DNA of 64,000 bases from Meira nashicola (taxonomy: Eukaryota; Basidiomycota; Exobasidiomycetes; Exobasidiales; Brachybasidiaceae), in NCBI GenBank assembly GCA_001600355.1, contig BCJU01000003.1:1058519-1122518 (forward strand), in the 5' to 3' direction. Both the position numbers and the translations under genes were made by a program. The notes beneath the pieces are model-generated. The model was not told where the DNA came from. It made no database searches and worked only from the letters and a program-made list of their open reading frames with translations. Within the stretch, counting starts at the first letter, position 1; each line of letters starts with the position of its first letter. Shown here piece after piece: positions 30,499 through 39,700 of this stretch.

Positions 30499-31197
30499 AT
30501 GTTTTGGATGATAGGCCGAAATGGCTTAGCAAATAACATTACTAGCCTTTCCGTGCAAAGATCCATCTTTACCGCATCAACTTCAGTAACGCAAACGGGA
30601 CAAAGGAAAAGCTTTTTGAGAGCGTCAACGATTGTACCTTCTTTGACAACCTTATTCGTTGCTCAACATTATTATTTCTCAACGAGATCTTCTATTTTAC
30701 ACGCAGAATCATCCTCTGCTTCTTCTTCAAAATTCCGTCAAGCTGATCCTTCTGCTTTACGTAAACCTGGTTCACAATTATTCTTTATGAGTGTAAAAGA
30801 AGAACATCGTGATGAATGGCAAAATTGGATTGGTTATTTTAGACAAGCAGGATATGATTGTATAGATTCAAATATTGCAATTTCAGAAGAGGAAAACGAT
30901 CAAGCACTTTCAGAAGAAATTGGATCACAAATTCGATTAATGTCTTTACAAAGAGCTCCTCTTTTATTTGCTTATAGTGGACAAGGAGCAAGAGCTGCTT
31001 TACATCATATTCAATCTTCTAAACCAAGAATCAGTGGTTTGGTTTTAGTTAATCCAAAAGGAACAGATCAATCAACAGTAGAATCAGCAGAAAAGTTAGA
31101 TGTGAAAAAGTTACGTATTCTCATCTTATCCGATCAAGAAGATGAACAAGCATTTCGAAAGACTGAAAGATGGATGGATTCTGAAGGATTATCATAA
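30499..31197 (+). CDS. Small alpha/beta-hydrolase-like protein, probably organellar
   Basis: 232 residues. The first 75 are basic and Ser/Thr-rich with a hydrophobic stretch (IVPSLTTLFVAQHYYF), suggesting mitochondrial targeting. The core (FFMSVKEEHRDEWQNWIGYF, LLFAYSGQGARAALHHI, ISGLVLVNPKG, LRILILSDQEDEQAF) follows the strand order of an alpha/beta-hydrolase. The nucleophile-elbow position reads AYSGQGA rather than a clean GxSxG, and a clear catalytic His is not visible near the truncated end. It may be a degenerate or very short hydrolase. I do not recognise the family. Same strand as muskelin, 397 bp upstream of its start. Confidence 0.72.
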   Translation: MFWMIGRNGLANNITSLSVQRSIFTASTSVTQTGQRKSFLRASTIVPSLTTLFVAQHYYFSTRSSILHAESSSASSSKFRQADPSALRKPGSQLFFMSVKEEHRDEWQNWIGYFRQAGYDCIDSNIAISEEENDQALSEEIGSQIRLMSLQRAPLLFAYSGQGARAALHHIQSSKPRISGLVLVNPKGTDQSTVESAEKLDVKKLRILILSDQEDEQAFRKTERWMDSEGLS

Positions 31198-31594
31198 TTG
31201 CAATGTACATAGCATACACTAAGTAATTATTGGTTGTACCACTTGAATCACGCTTGACTAAGAGATCGGGAAGAATGAATGAATGTTACGTACGCGTTTG
31301 GCGTTTATGCTACATCCGGAAAATTGTTTTGAAACGCGATTGCGCCGCCTCTTTCTTTTTACGCGTTTTGAAGAGCAACAGGGCGAAAGTGCGTGCATAA
31401 TCTAATCTATGTAGCATGTAACAAAAGGCCGCTTTGGCCTCCACGCTCTAACAAACATACTTTTCCAATGTAACACCCTCTTGTTTCAAATTGGTACTGA
31501 ATATTGTATCGGACCTTATCAAAAACTTAATCTTATACCATCACGTCCTAATCATTTAGGGATTCTCTTGTCCTCTATTCAAGATCAAATAAAG
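31198..31594. promoter_or_regulatory. Intergenic region upstream of muskelin
   Basis: 397 bp with two ACGCGT hexamers, at 31292-31297 and 31361-31366, 64 bp apart. The muskelin frame is open through 31481-31594 from a TTG but no ATG occurs before 31595. No RNA gene seen. Confidence 0.4.
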
Positions 31595-34500
31595 ATGGAC
31601 TTGTTAAATAATCAACCTTTAGTCCAATTACGTTATTCGATAGCAGAAGCATCAAGTTATTCAGGTGCTTATGCTCCTCAAAATATATTATATGATCGAC
31701 CACATGATATGCGATCAAGATGGACTGGTGCTGCAGTTGCAAATATGGTTGCACCCGCTATAGGAATGAGTTCAACTGTAACGCCAAACAGCACTTCAAA
31801 TGAATCAACTGGACCTTCATTAATGACATCTCGTGATGGTGGATATTCGTTAGGACGCTCTCCTACAGTCGGACAAAGTACAAATAGCAATTCAAACGTT
31901 AGTCCTGCAATCCCAATTGCAGGAGCAAATAAAGGAATCGGATCACACACATCAAATAGCTTCTTAATCGGAGGTGGATTGACGGAAAAGCAATATTTAA
32001 TTTTGAAATTAGAAAAGCCTGCAATCTTGAAAAAGATTTATTTCGGCAAATACCACAAATCTCATCCATGCAATGTGAAAGATTTCAAGATATACGGAAG
32101 TGCATCAACTCGTGATCCCAAATCAAAAGCTTGGGTTCGATTAGTTCGAGGTGTTTTGAAGAATGATGCGATCCCAGAAACATTTGAGACACGCTATACA
32201 ACAGCTGATGGCGTTCCATTTCCTGTGCGATACATCAAATTGGTACCTTTAGCAACACATTTGCCGAATTACAACTTTTCAATATGGTATGTTGCTTTAG
32301 AAGGTATTTCTAATCCACAAATCGTAACTCAAATCTCTTCAGCATTTCACGAACATCGAGAATCAGTCGCACTACGATTGATCTTGAAGCATTTACGAAG
32401 TAGAGCATATCATTCCGCATATAGGATCCTTTTAGAGTCTTGCGGTCTTGATGCGCAAAATGAAGACAAGGAACTTCCCACGATTGGACCCAAACGTCCA
32501 TTCGAAAGACCTGTTGTCACGCAATTGTTTCATGCTTTAATGCAAGGCTCTTGGGATATTGCTGAAGCATGCTTAGAACGTGCTGCTTGGGGCGATCAAA
32601 ATGTGCAATCTGTTGCATCATCTATGGAAGGATCCGGAGACAGTGAACCCTTTATTCATCAAGGCTCTTCAGAAGCTGGGTTGCATATTAATGCAGCTGC
32701 TTCATTGTTGTCAGCTTACGTAGATCGATCGGTTCCTAAACCTGTATGGCATCAAGTTCTCTCTACGGATTTGAACGGCGATACACCATCCGGAAGAGGA
32801 GGTCATCAAATGGAATTAGATAGCGAAAAAGGAATTCTTTGGCTGTTTGGCGGATGGGATGGTAGCAAAGATTTATCAGATTTGTGGGCTTTTCACATAC
32901 GCGAAAGCAGATGGCGTTGCATCAGCCGAGACGTTCGTCAGCAAGGCGGTCCTGGCCCTCGAAGTTGTCATAATATGGTATTCGATCCAAGAACTGGATT
33001 CTTGTATATTCTTGGAAAATATGTGGATTATGACAGAGCACCTTCGCCTGCTCGAGGGTCATCACCTGGTAATGTAACATCTGATCGTTCAGGTACTGCG
33101 GATAATGGTCCTGCTCCTTCGAGTGCTGCAAGAGGTTTATTCTTACCCAGACTTCCTGGTGGACCATCATTGACGGATTCGACAACTACACGAGGGGAGG
33201 GAGAAGAAACAGGATTGTTCACAAGTAATAGAGGAGGTCATATGCGTTTGATGGCGTCCACTGGTCGAAATATGGCAAGCGCAGAACCTGAATCAGGCAG
33301 ACCTGAAACAACATTGTCAGGAGATAGTCAATCTTTTATGGATGATAGACAACCACAAATTAAAACAGGTTATGAATCTGATTTTTATCGTTTCTCTACC
33401 CGAACCGAACGTTGGGACCGTTTATCTTACAATACACATGCTGAAGGAGGTCCAAAATTAATCTTTGATCATCAAATGCTCATTGATCCGGAAACGCAAA
33501 TGTTGTACGTCTTCGGAGGTCGTGTTGCTCATCCTGATGTGAACAAGATTGAACTAAGCGGAATGTGGCAATACGATGTCATTCAACGTTCTTGGCAATT
33601 CATCTTTGATGATAACACCATTCCACATGCACGTATTCCAGCTCGTGTTGGACATACTATGTTACTCGATACGCCAAAGACTGGTAGTATGGCAGGAAAG
33701 AGAATTCTCTGGATTTTAGCTGGTCAGCGAGGAACGACGTACCTTGCTGATATGTGGACATATCAAATTAATACTGGAATCGTGCGTGAAATCAGTAGAG
33801 ATTATAGTCAATCCGGGCCAGAAGGAGGATTCACTCAAAGAGCTACGATTGATTCGCAAAAGAGAGAGATTCATCTTTTCAGTGGTCTCGTTCGAAAGAG
33901 CAAGAGCAAAGGTGAAAGGGTGAGAAGTGCATTTTGGGTTTATAATATCGAAAGAAGCGAATGGAAATTGCTTTATCAACATGGTGGAACTGGAAGTGCT
34001 TTGCGACCAGAAACTCAAGAAAGCGAAGAAACTGCGTTTAATAATGGTGAAGGTGAAGATGATACACCCAGCGAGCCAGTCGAGCCTGGTAGAGGTCCAA
34101 CACAAGCATTCCCGATCATAGATGAGAGCAGATTATTTGAAAGCGGTCGAGCAAGAAACGTTCCTGCCCGAGATCAATCAATGGAACCAGATGTTCCGAT
34201 GTCTATGGGTGACAATTCACCTTCTGTTATTGCAGGCTCTCCACATCCGGGCACTTTTGGTGCATCGGACAATGCTGGATCGTCAAACGTTGAGCCACGT
34301 CCAAGATTTGCAGCTCAGATGGTGTATGATAATAAGAAAGGTAATTTCTACATCTTTGGTGGAAATCCAGCAGAGAGCAATTCACCTTCGATTCGATTAG
34401 ATGATCTTTGGTGTTTAGATCTTGTAAGACCGAGCATTTCTGAGATTTTACGTAGAGCCAAATTTAAATTACGCAAACAAAGGTTTTTGGAAATGGCACA

Positions 34501-35212
34501 AGAAGCTGATCAAATTGATGGTGGTCCAGGTGGATTAGGAGCGATGCAAGCTTTGTTGTATTTACAAACTCAAGTCTCGCAAGTCGTTAATCATGATGCA
34601 CCTGAAGAAAGTCAAGCTTTCAGAAGATTAATGTCTCATCTTCTCAATGCAGGAACAAATGCAGGGCGTGAATCAAACACATCTTCCTCTGCCAATCGAA
34701 CACATCCCTCAATAAACTTAAGCTCTGATCCTCTTTTCAGCAGCGATGGTAGTAGTCCTTGGATGTCTCCAGTGCCAGGAGCGAGTGTTGCAGCGGAAAC
34801 GGGTACTTTTGCAAATTTACGTTCGGATGAAGACCCTGGAAATCATCTAAATGTTTTATCTTCTTCAGATAAAAAAGGTTTAAATTCTACTTCGGTTGAA
34901 CAAAATAGCGATTCTGAAGGTGATAGTGATATGCTTTCGATTTCGCAAGTATTACCCCAAAATACAAATGAAAAAAGTGCAGAAGCGACGAATAGTAGTA
35001 CAGTTGGTCAAACAGCAAACGTAAACAATCTTGAAAGCTCAAGTATTGTGAGCGCTTCCGCACGTCAATTAGCCCTAGAAGGTCAACCTACAACTCTTTA
35101 CAGACAACGTTATCATCTCTTCCGTTCACTTTGTCAATTTTTCCCGCCTAATGGTGTTGAACCGAATTTGGATTTGTTGGATTGCGTTGAAGTTAGCAAA
35201 CTTACGTTTTGA
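31595..35212 (+). CDS. Muskelin homologue (discoidin-LisH/CTLH-kelch)
   Basis: 1205 residues from the ATG at 31595 (MDLLNNQPLVQLRYSIAEAS). The discoidin-like N-terminal domain carries YSIAEASSYSGAYAPQNIL, HPCNVKDFKIYG and FSIWYVALEGI. A LisH/CTLH helical block follows at about 245-330 (VALRLILKHLRSRAYHSAYR). Kelch repeats then appear: GRGGHQMELD and WLFGGWDG, DHQMLIDPETQMLYVFGG, MVYDNKKGNFYIFGG. Several are separated by Ser/Pro-rich inserts that make the protein longer than the roughly 735-residue animal muskelin. The protein is a subunit of CTLH/GID-type ubiquitin ligases in animals. It ends with a conserved YRQRYHLFRSLCQFFP segment. It converges with the RING gene 92 bp away. Confidence 0.93.
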   Translation: MDLLNNQPLVQLRYSIAEASSYSGAYAPQNILYDRPHDMRSRWTGAAVANMVAPAIGMSSTVTPNSTSNESTGPSLMTSRDGGYSLGRSPTVGQSTNSNSNVSPAIPIAGANKGIGSHTSNSFLIGGGLTEKQYLILKLEKPAILKKIYFGKYHKSHPCNVKDFKIYGSASTRDPKSKAWVRLVRGVLKNDAIPETFETRYTTADGVPFPVRYIKLVPLATHLPNYNFSIWYVALEGISNPQIVTQISSAFHEHRESVALRLILKHLRSRAYHSAYRILLESCGLDAQNEDKELPTIGPKRPFERPVVTQLFHALMQGSWDIAEACLERAAWGDQNVQSVASSMEGSGDSEPFIHQGSSEAGLHINAAASLLSAYVDRSVPKPVWHQVLSTDLNGDTPSGRGGHQMELDSEKGILWLFGGWDGSKDLSDLWAFHIRESRWRCISRDVRQQGGPGPRSCHNMVFDPRTGFLYILGKYVDYDRAPSPARGSSPGNVTSDRSGTADNGPAPSSAARGLFLPRLPGGPSLTDSTTTRGEGEETGLFTSNRGGHMRLMASTGRNMASAEPESGRPETTLSGDSQSFMDDRQPQIKTGYESDFYRFSTRTERWDRLSYNTHAEGGPKLIFDHQMLIDPETQMLYVFGGRVAHPDVNKIELSGMWQYDVIQRSWQFIFDDNTIPHARIPARVGHTMLLDTPKTGSMAGKRILWILAGQRGTTYLADMWTYQINTGIVREISRDYSQSGPEGGFTQRATIDSQKREIHLFSGLVRKSKSKGERVRSAFWVYNIERSEWKLLYQHGGTGSALRPETQESEETAFNNGEGEDDTPSEPVEPGRGPTQAFPIIDESRLFESGRARNVPARDQSMEPDVPMSMGDNSPSVIAGSPHPGTFGASDNAGSSNVEPRPRFAAQMVYDNKKGNFYIFGGNPAESNSPSIRLDDLWCLDLVRPSISEILRRAKFKLRKQRFLEMAQEADQIDGGPGGLGAMQALLYLQTQVSQVVNHDAPEESQAFRRLMSHLLNAGTNAGRESNTSSSANRTHPSINLSSDPLFSSDGSSPWMSPVPGASVAAETGTFANLRSDEDPGNHLNVLSSSDKKGLNSTSVEQNSDSEGDSDMLSISQVLPQNTNEKSAEATNSSTVGQTANVNNLESSSIVSASARQLALEGQPTTLYRQRYHLFRSLCQFFPPNGVEPNLDLLDCVEVSKLTF

Positions 35213-35304
35213 AAAAGATTGTCTTCTCTCATATAAAATACCCCTTGTTTAATACATCTTAATTACATACAAATATACATTATATCGTGACATTTATTTT
35301 TATT

Positions 35305-37197
35305 TTACAGTCTAGTTTGTTCAAATCCTGTCCAAAATCTACGTAAACCAATCATACCTGCTGGAGGAGGTGGTTGACCGTTGTGAAAGGTGTGATTGTT
35401 TGTAGTTTGTGTAGGATTTGGTGATGATTCTGAATTGTGTTGCTGTTGTTGAGCAGCCACAGCTGCAGCAGCATATAATCCATGCGGTCCTGTAGGCTGT
35501 ACTTGAGGCACTGGATGTGGAAGTGAACGTTCCATTTGTTGTTGCATCAAAAGTGAATGCATTTGTAATCGAATTGAATGCATTCCATGTCTAACGCTAT
35601 TCAATTCATCGTGTGCTCTACCTGCTTCGAAACCTGCATTCATTGAAACAAGATGAGCGTCATCTAATCTTCTTTCTACTTTTGTTATACGTTCTGATAA
35701 TGTTGAAAGGTTTGCATTGATCGATCGTAAAGAATTAGAAATGTTTGATTCGCCGTTCGAAGAGACATTCAATCTGTTTAAATGCGTCGAAATTTGATCA
35801 TATACAGATCTTTCGCTTGATCGATTTTGATTTCGTATTTCTTCTGGCCATTGCCAAGGTTCTTCTTCTGTACTTTCTCCTATCGGTGCACTAGCATAAG
35901 GTGCAAGAATCAATTGACCTTCCACTGATTCATTCTCTTCTGATGTAGGATTGGGTCGAGAAAGTCCAGTTGCGGATCTTGCTCTTCCTCTTAAAGCCAG
36001 TGTGGGAGGTACAGAAGCGAGGCCTTGTACATTCGTTTCCGAATTACGTTCAGGTATTTGTGGTGATTCTGTCTCTTGAACTGGACTATATTCTTGTCCG
36101 ATAGCAGCTATGCAATGGGAAAGTAATTTTACCAAATCTTTTTGATTTTCTTCCATTGTGTTCATACGCTGAATCAATCTTCTGTTGTCTTGCTCTAAAT
36201 CATTCAATGTTGCTGCATACAAATCCAAGAAAGATCGTAAAGGTGCGAGTTTGCAAACGGCCAAGTGCATTGTAGCTCTGTTGCTCTCGTCTGCTTCGGT
36301 ACCCAAATCACCACGTTTTCCTCTCCAAAGGCAATGAGGCGCAAGAGGACAACCAACCAAAACTTCTTCGCATATTTCTTCATGTTCATCAAGTTCATCT
36401 TGTCGAAATTCAAGCGTACAATGTTGACATTTTTCAATCTTCGCTGGACAATTTTGTAAGTGATTGTCTAAATCACTCTCTCTTATCATCATACCACATC
36501 CATTTTCCACATTTGCAAAAGGACAAGAAATACGTTCAACTGAACAATCTCCAGAGGTAATATGATCTTGCCAATCTTTTCTCATCACCTTTTTCCCGCA
36601 TCCACATCGACCATTCAAGCTGATAGAATAATGTGACTGATCGTTTGTAGCACTTTCCAATACCTCTGTTTCATCTATGTAAGTGAATGCGCAATCCCTT
36701 CGTATGTGTCCTTCGATTAAGCCTCGCTCGGCAAGGTGAGTGCATCCTCTTGATTCATTCGGGCATTTGACCAATAAAGAATCCACCATATTTCTTATCA
36801 AAGCGGCTGCTGGTCTAATTTGAGAAGAATTGAATCGTGTTCTACAGCTTGGACAATGTCCTCTAATTTCTCTTTTATGAATTTGTTGTGATTGTTCTTC
36901 ATTTCCATCATTTGCATTCTTATTGATCGTTTCAAAATGTTGTTCAATGCATTTTTTGCAAAATACATGTTCGCAAGATGAAATTAAGTTTGGTTCGATG
37001 AATGGATTCAAACAAATTGGACATTTTAGCCATTCCGAAATACTTGAATCATCTAAAGCATAATTGTATTCACGTTGTTGAACTTCCGAAGAAGATGAAG
37101 TTGTAGAACGAACTGATGATCTTCTTCTCCTTATTCGAATGTTTGAAGATTGCGAAGATGTTCTTGATGATATAGATTCAGACATGATTATTCTCAT
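35305..37197 (-). CDS. RING plus TRAF-type zinc-finger protein, probable E3 ubiquitin ligase
   Basis: About 630 residues, starting at the ATG at 37197 or, with a better -3 base, at 37185 (MSESISSRTSS). The RING domain near residues 55-120 reads CPICLNPF, CEHVFCKKCIEQHF and a late GHCPSCRTRF, with an acidic/Gln-rich insert between. TRAF-type Cys/His clusters run to about 300 (CPNESRGCTHLAERG, ISCPFANVENGCG, CQHCTLEFRQDELDEHEEIC). A predicted coiled coil follows (NDLEQDNRRLIQRMNTMEEN), then a disordered region and a Gln-rich segment. The order RING-TRAF fingers-coiled coil resembles TRAF-like E3 ligases. Substrate unknown. Divergent from CCDC47 over about 1.08 kb. Confidence 0.88.
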   Translation of the reverse strand: MRIIMSESISSRTSSQSSNIRIRRRRSSVRSTTSSSSEVQQREYNYALDDSSISEWLKCPICLNPFIEPNLISSCEHVFCKKCIEQHFETINKNANDGNEEQSQQIHKREIRGHCPSCRTRFNSSQIRPAAALIRNMVDSLLVKCPNESRGCTHLAERGLIEGHIRRDCAFTYIDETEVLESATNDQSHYSISLNGRCGCGKKVMRKDWQDHITSGDCSVERISCPFANVENGCGMMIRESDLDNHLQNCPAKIEKCQHCTLEFRQDELDEHEEICEEVLVGCPLAPHCLWRGKRGDLGTEADESNRATMHLAVCKLAPLRSFLDLYAATLNDLEQDNRRLIQRMNTMEENQKDLVKLLSHCIAAIGQEYSPVQETESPQIPERNSETNVQGLASVPPTLALRGRARSATGLSRPNPTSEENESVEGQLILAPYASAPIGESTEEEPWQWPEEIRNQNRSSERSVYDQISTHLNRLNVSSNGESNISNSLRSINANLSTLSERITKVERRLDDAHLVSMNAGFEAGRAHDELNSVRHGMHSIRLQMHSLLMQQQMERSLPHPVPQVQPTGPHGLYAAAAVAAQQQQHNSESSPNPTQTTNNHTFHNGQPPPPAGMIGLRRFWTGFEQTRL

Positions 37198-38274
37198 AAA
37201 TGCACCCACCGATCGAGAGCGTGTAAATCATTGTTGTAGAAAGGAAGAAGAAAATAAGCTCATATTTTTATCCGGTACTGCCGGGCATTCTGCATGCCGT
37301 ACGAACTCCACCCCGCTTTTGTCATGCACGCATAAAGCGTGATTACAAAATTCATCCGCACAGAGCAGCACTACGCACGCCAGCGCTGACCCGGGGCCTC
37401 CGCATAACACCACAAAAACAATCAATATTTACACCTCATAATAGTGGCGGATAGGATTAATACACAAAATCGAATGGCATAACACTTAAAACTGACGGTA
37501 AAACTTATAACTTTGCCAAAGAAGTGCTGTAATTCGAGCTCTAGAGCAAATTTTGATTCTTGGGGACTTAATCATGATCGTCATCTTTAGACTTGAGAAC
37601 CGTGACTGTATTGAAATTGACCACAAATAAAAAGTGCATCGGTAGGATACATAACAAATATAAACATGAATGCATACAGAGAAATAATATTTTGACATTC
37701 GGCAAAATTATAAAAATTTGATGGAAATGATATTAATGAAAATTTAAAAAATAATTTATTAAAAATTGATTGATTTCATTTAATATTTCATTGTTTCGTT
37801 TTGCCATATTTTATTATAAAAGGATCGACAGGAAAAATCAAGTTTGACGAGGGAGGACATAAGATGAAAGATGTTTAAATAAAATTGATATGATGTAAAA
37901 ATGCAAAAGTAGAAAAATGAAATATATCTTAATGCATTAAAGCCTCTTGATACCTGATACTCTTTTATAGAATTTAACGAATATACTATCTGTGATGTAG
38001 TCTTCTTGTTCAGTATTGCATTAATATTATTTCCTTCATTAATCACCTCATGATCAGATATGCACGTTAACAACATATCTCAAGTCACTTTGGAAGAAGC
38101 GCGATTTGACAAGAGAGCGACGTGTGTGTGTGTGTGTGCCAGTTGTGAAGTGAACACGTGCGCGAAGCCAACGCTAAAGCCATGTGGAACAATTAAAAGG
38201 AAAGCGTGTCTCGGAAACAACTTCTTCCTGCTCGTTCACCATCAACAAACAAAAGTATCGATAGAGAGTTAAAG
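37198..38274. other. 1.08 kb divergent intergenic region with (GT)8
   Basis: Between the RING gene and the CCDC47 gene. The central part (about 37690-38050) is AT-rich with no stable ORF. A (GT)8 microsatellite is at 38122-38137, about 140 bp before the CCDC47 start. No tRNA-like fold or repeat copy found. Presumed promoters and leaders. Confidence 0.45.
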
Positions 38275-39564
38275 ATGAAGAACAACATGTTTCTTTTGAG
38301 CAGTATAACATTATTGCTCTCAATTGGCATGGTCAATGCAATTGAATTACCAGATTTCCTAAAAGCCGCCTTACCGGAAAAATTACAACAAAATCTACCT
38401 TGGTATGAACAATCTTACGAATTCACTTTGATTCGAACGCCAGTTAAAGTTAAACCTATCGACTTCAAATTGGAATCTTTATTCTTAGCTATCGCATTCA
38501 TTTATTTCATCGCTCATCAAATAGGTAAAACACGTAATCGTACATTAGCAAAAACATGGTTAAAGACTGCAATGCCTTTATTAGAAGATGAATTCGCATT
38601 CGTAGGAAAGGATGACGCACCTTCAGGACATCATTTTGGCACAGGGGAAGGAAATGGAAAGCTCATCTGGAATGGTGGAGGTGAAGCATTAGCATATGCA
38701 AGTGGTAGACGTGGCGTGGACGGTTTACAAATCTTATTCCGTTTAACACCTTTTCATGATCCATTTGAATTGTTATACACTTTCCTTTTCAACACAGCAA
38801 CTGGATCATCAAAGCCTGTGATCAGCGATACAATTTCACTCACTTTCTTATTACCATATCAATCTCCTGATAACATATCTGGTGTATTTTCAATCGCAGA
38901 TAAAAGCGTCTTACGTGAAAGTCGTCAAGGTCGTTTCGATTTAACATTTGCAAAAGTTTTGGATGGCGAAAATGTTAATTCACAACGTCAATTAGATGCA
39001 AGATATGCTATTATGAGCGAAGTAGGTGAACTTACAGATGCATTTTTGGGTGAAATTGGAGATAAAGGTAACTCTCAACGTCAAAGAGTTGGATTGCAAG
39101 CCGCATTGAATAATACCGAAGCAGGAAATTACCTTTACAATTTAGTCTTATCAGATCAACCGGAAAAGCGACCTGAAACAGGTGCAATTCCAATCGAAAA
39201 GCGTAAGAGAAAGCTTGTCTTGACTTTGCGTATGCCAAAAAGCCAAAGTGGAGCAAAAGCTTCTTTATCCTTGGTAGAAGCAGCATGTAATTTGGTAGAT
39301 GCATTAGAACTTGGTAATGCCAAATTAAATAATGCAACTATCAACAAATTACGTCAAACACGCTTAGCTGTAGATAAAGAATTAACCGAAGAAGCAACAA
39401 AATACGATCGTGAAGATCAAGAAGAAGCACGTCAAGCTGCAAAAAGGAAAGCAGAACAAGAAAAGTTTGATAAATTATCTCCAGCAGAACAAGAAAAGAA
39501 GAAACAAGTGGAGAAAAAGAGACAACAAAGAAAAGCACAAGGCAAGCAAATGAAAGCACGTTAA
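38275..39564 (+). CDS. CCDC47/calumin homologue (DUF1682), ER membrane protein
   Basis: 429 residues from the ATG at 38275, which begins a clear signal peptide (MKNNMFLLSSITLLLSIGMV, then NA); the open frame upstream starts only at a GTG. A short lumenal segment precedes a transmembrane helix at about 65-85 (LESLFLAIAFIYFIAHQIG). The cytosolic DUF1682 domain follows (EFAFVGKDD, YASGRRGVDGLQILFRLTPF, LTFAKVLDG, YAIMSEVGELTDAFLG). The last 70 residues are a very basic coiled coil rich in Lys, Glu and Gln. In animals CCDC47 is part of the PAT complex that helps insert multipass proteins at the ribosome-bound Sec61 translocon; the basic tail is thought to contact the ribosome. Confidence 0.94.
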   Translation: MKNNMFLLSSITLLLSIGMVNAIELPDFLKAALPEKLQQNLPWYEQSYEFTLIRTPVKVKPIDFKLESLFLAIAFIYFIAHQIGKTRNRTLAKTWLKTAMPLLEDEFAFVGKDDAPSGHHFGTGEGNGKLIWNGGGEALAYASGRRGVDGLQILFRLTPFHDPFELLYTFLFNTATGSSKPVISDTISLTFLLPYQSPDNISGVFSIADKSVLRESRQGRFDLTFAKVLDGENVNSQRQLDARYAIMSEVGELTDAFLGEIGDKGNSQRQRVGLQAALNNTEAGNYLYNLVLSDQPEKRPETGAIPIEKRKRKLVLTLRMPKSQSGAKASLSLVEAACNLVDALELGNAKLNNATINKLRQTRLAVDKELTEEATKYDREDQEEARQAAKRKAEQEKFDKLSPAEQEKKKQVEKKRQQRKAQGKQMKAR

Positions 39565-39700
39565 GGTAGAGAGTAAAATTAAATGTCGCACCTTTTAGAA
39601 ATTGCAGTCTATTTCCATAGACTGCAAATTTCCCTTTTCCATCCAGTGAGAGAGTGTAAAATGTGCAAAAAATGGAATCTAATTGTTATAACAGCTATTC

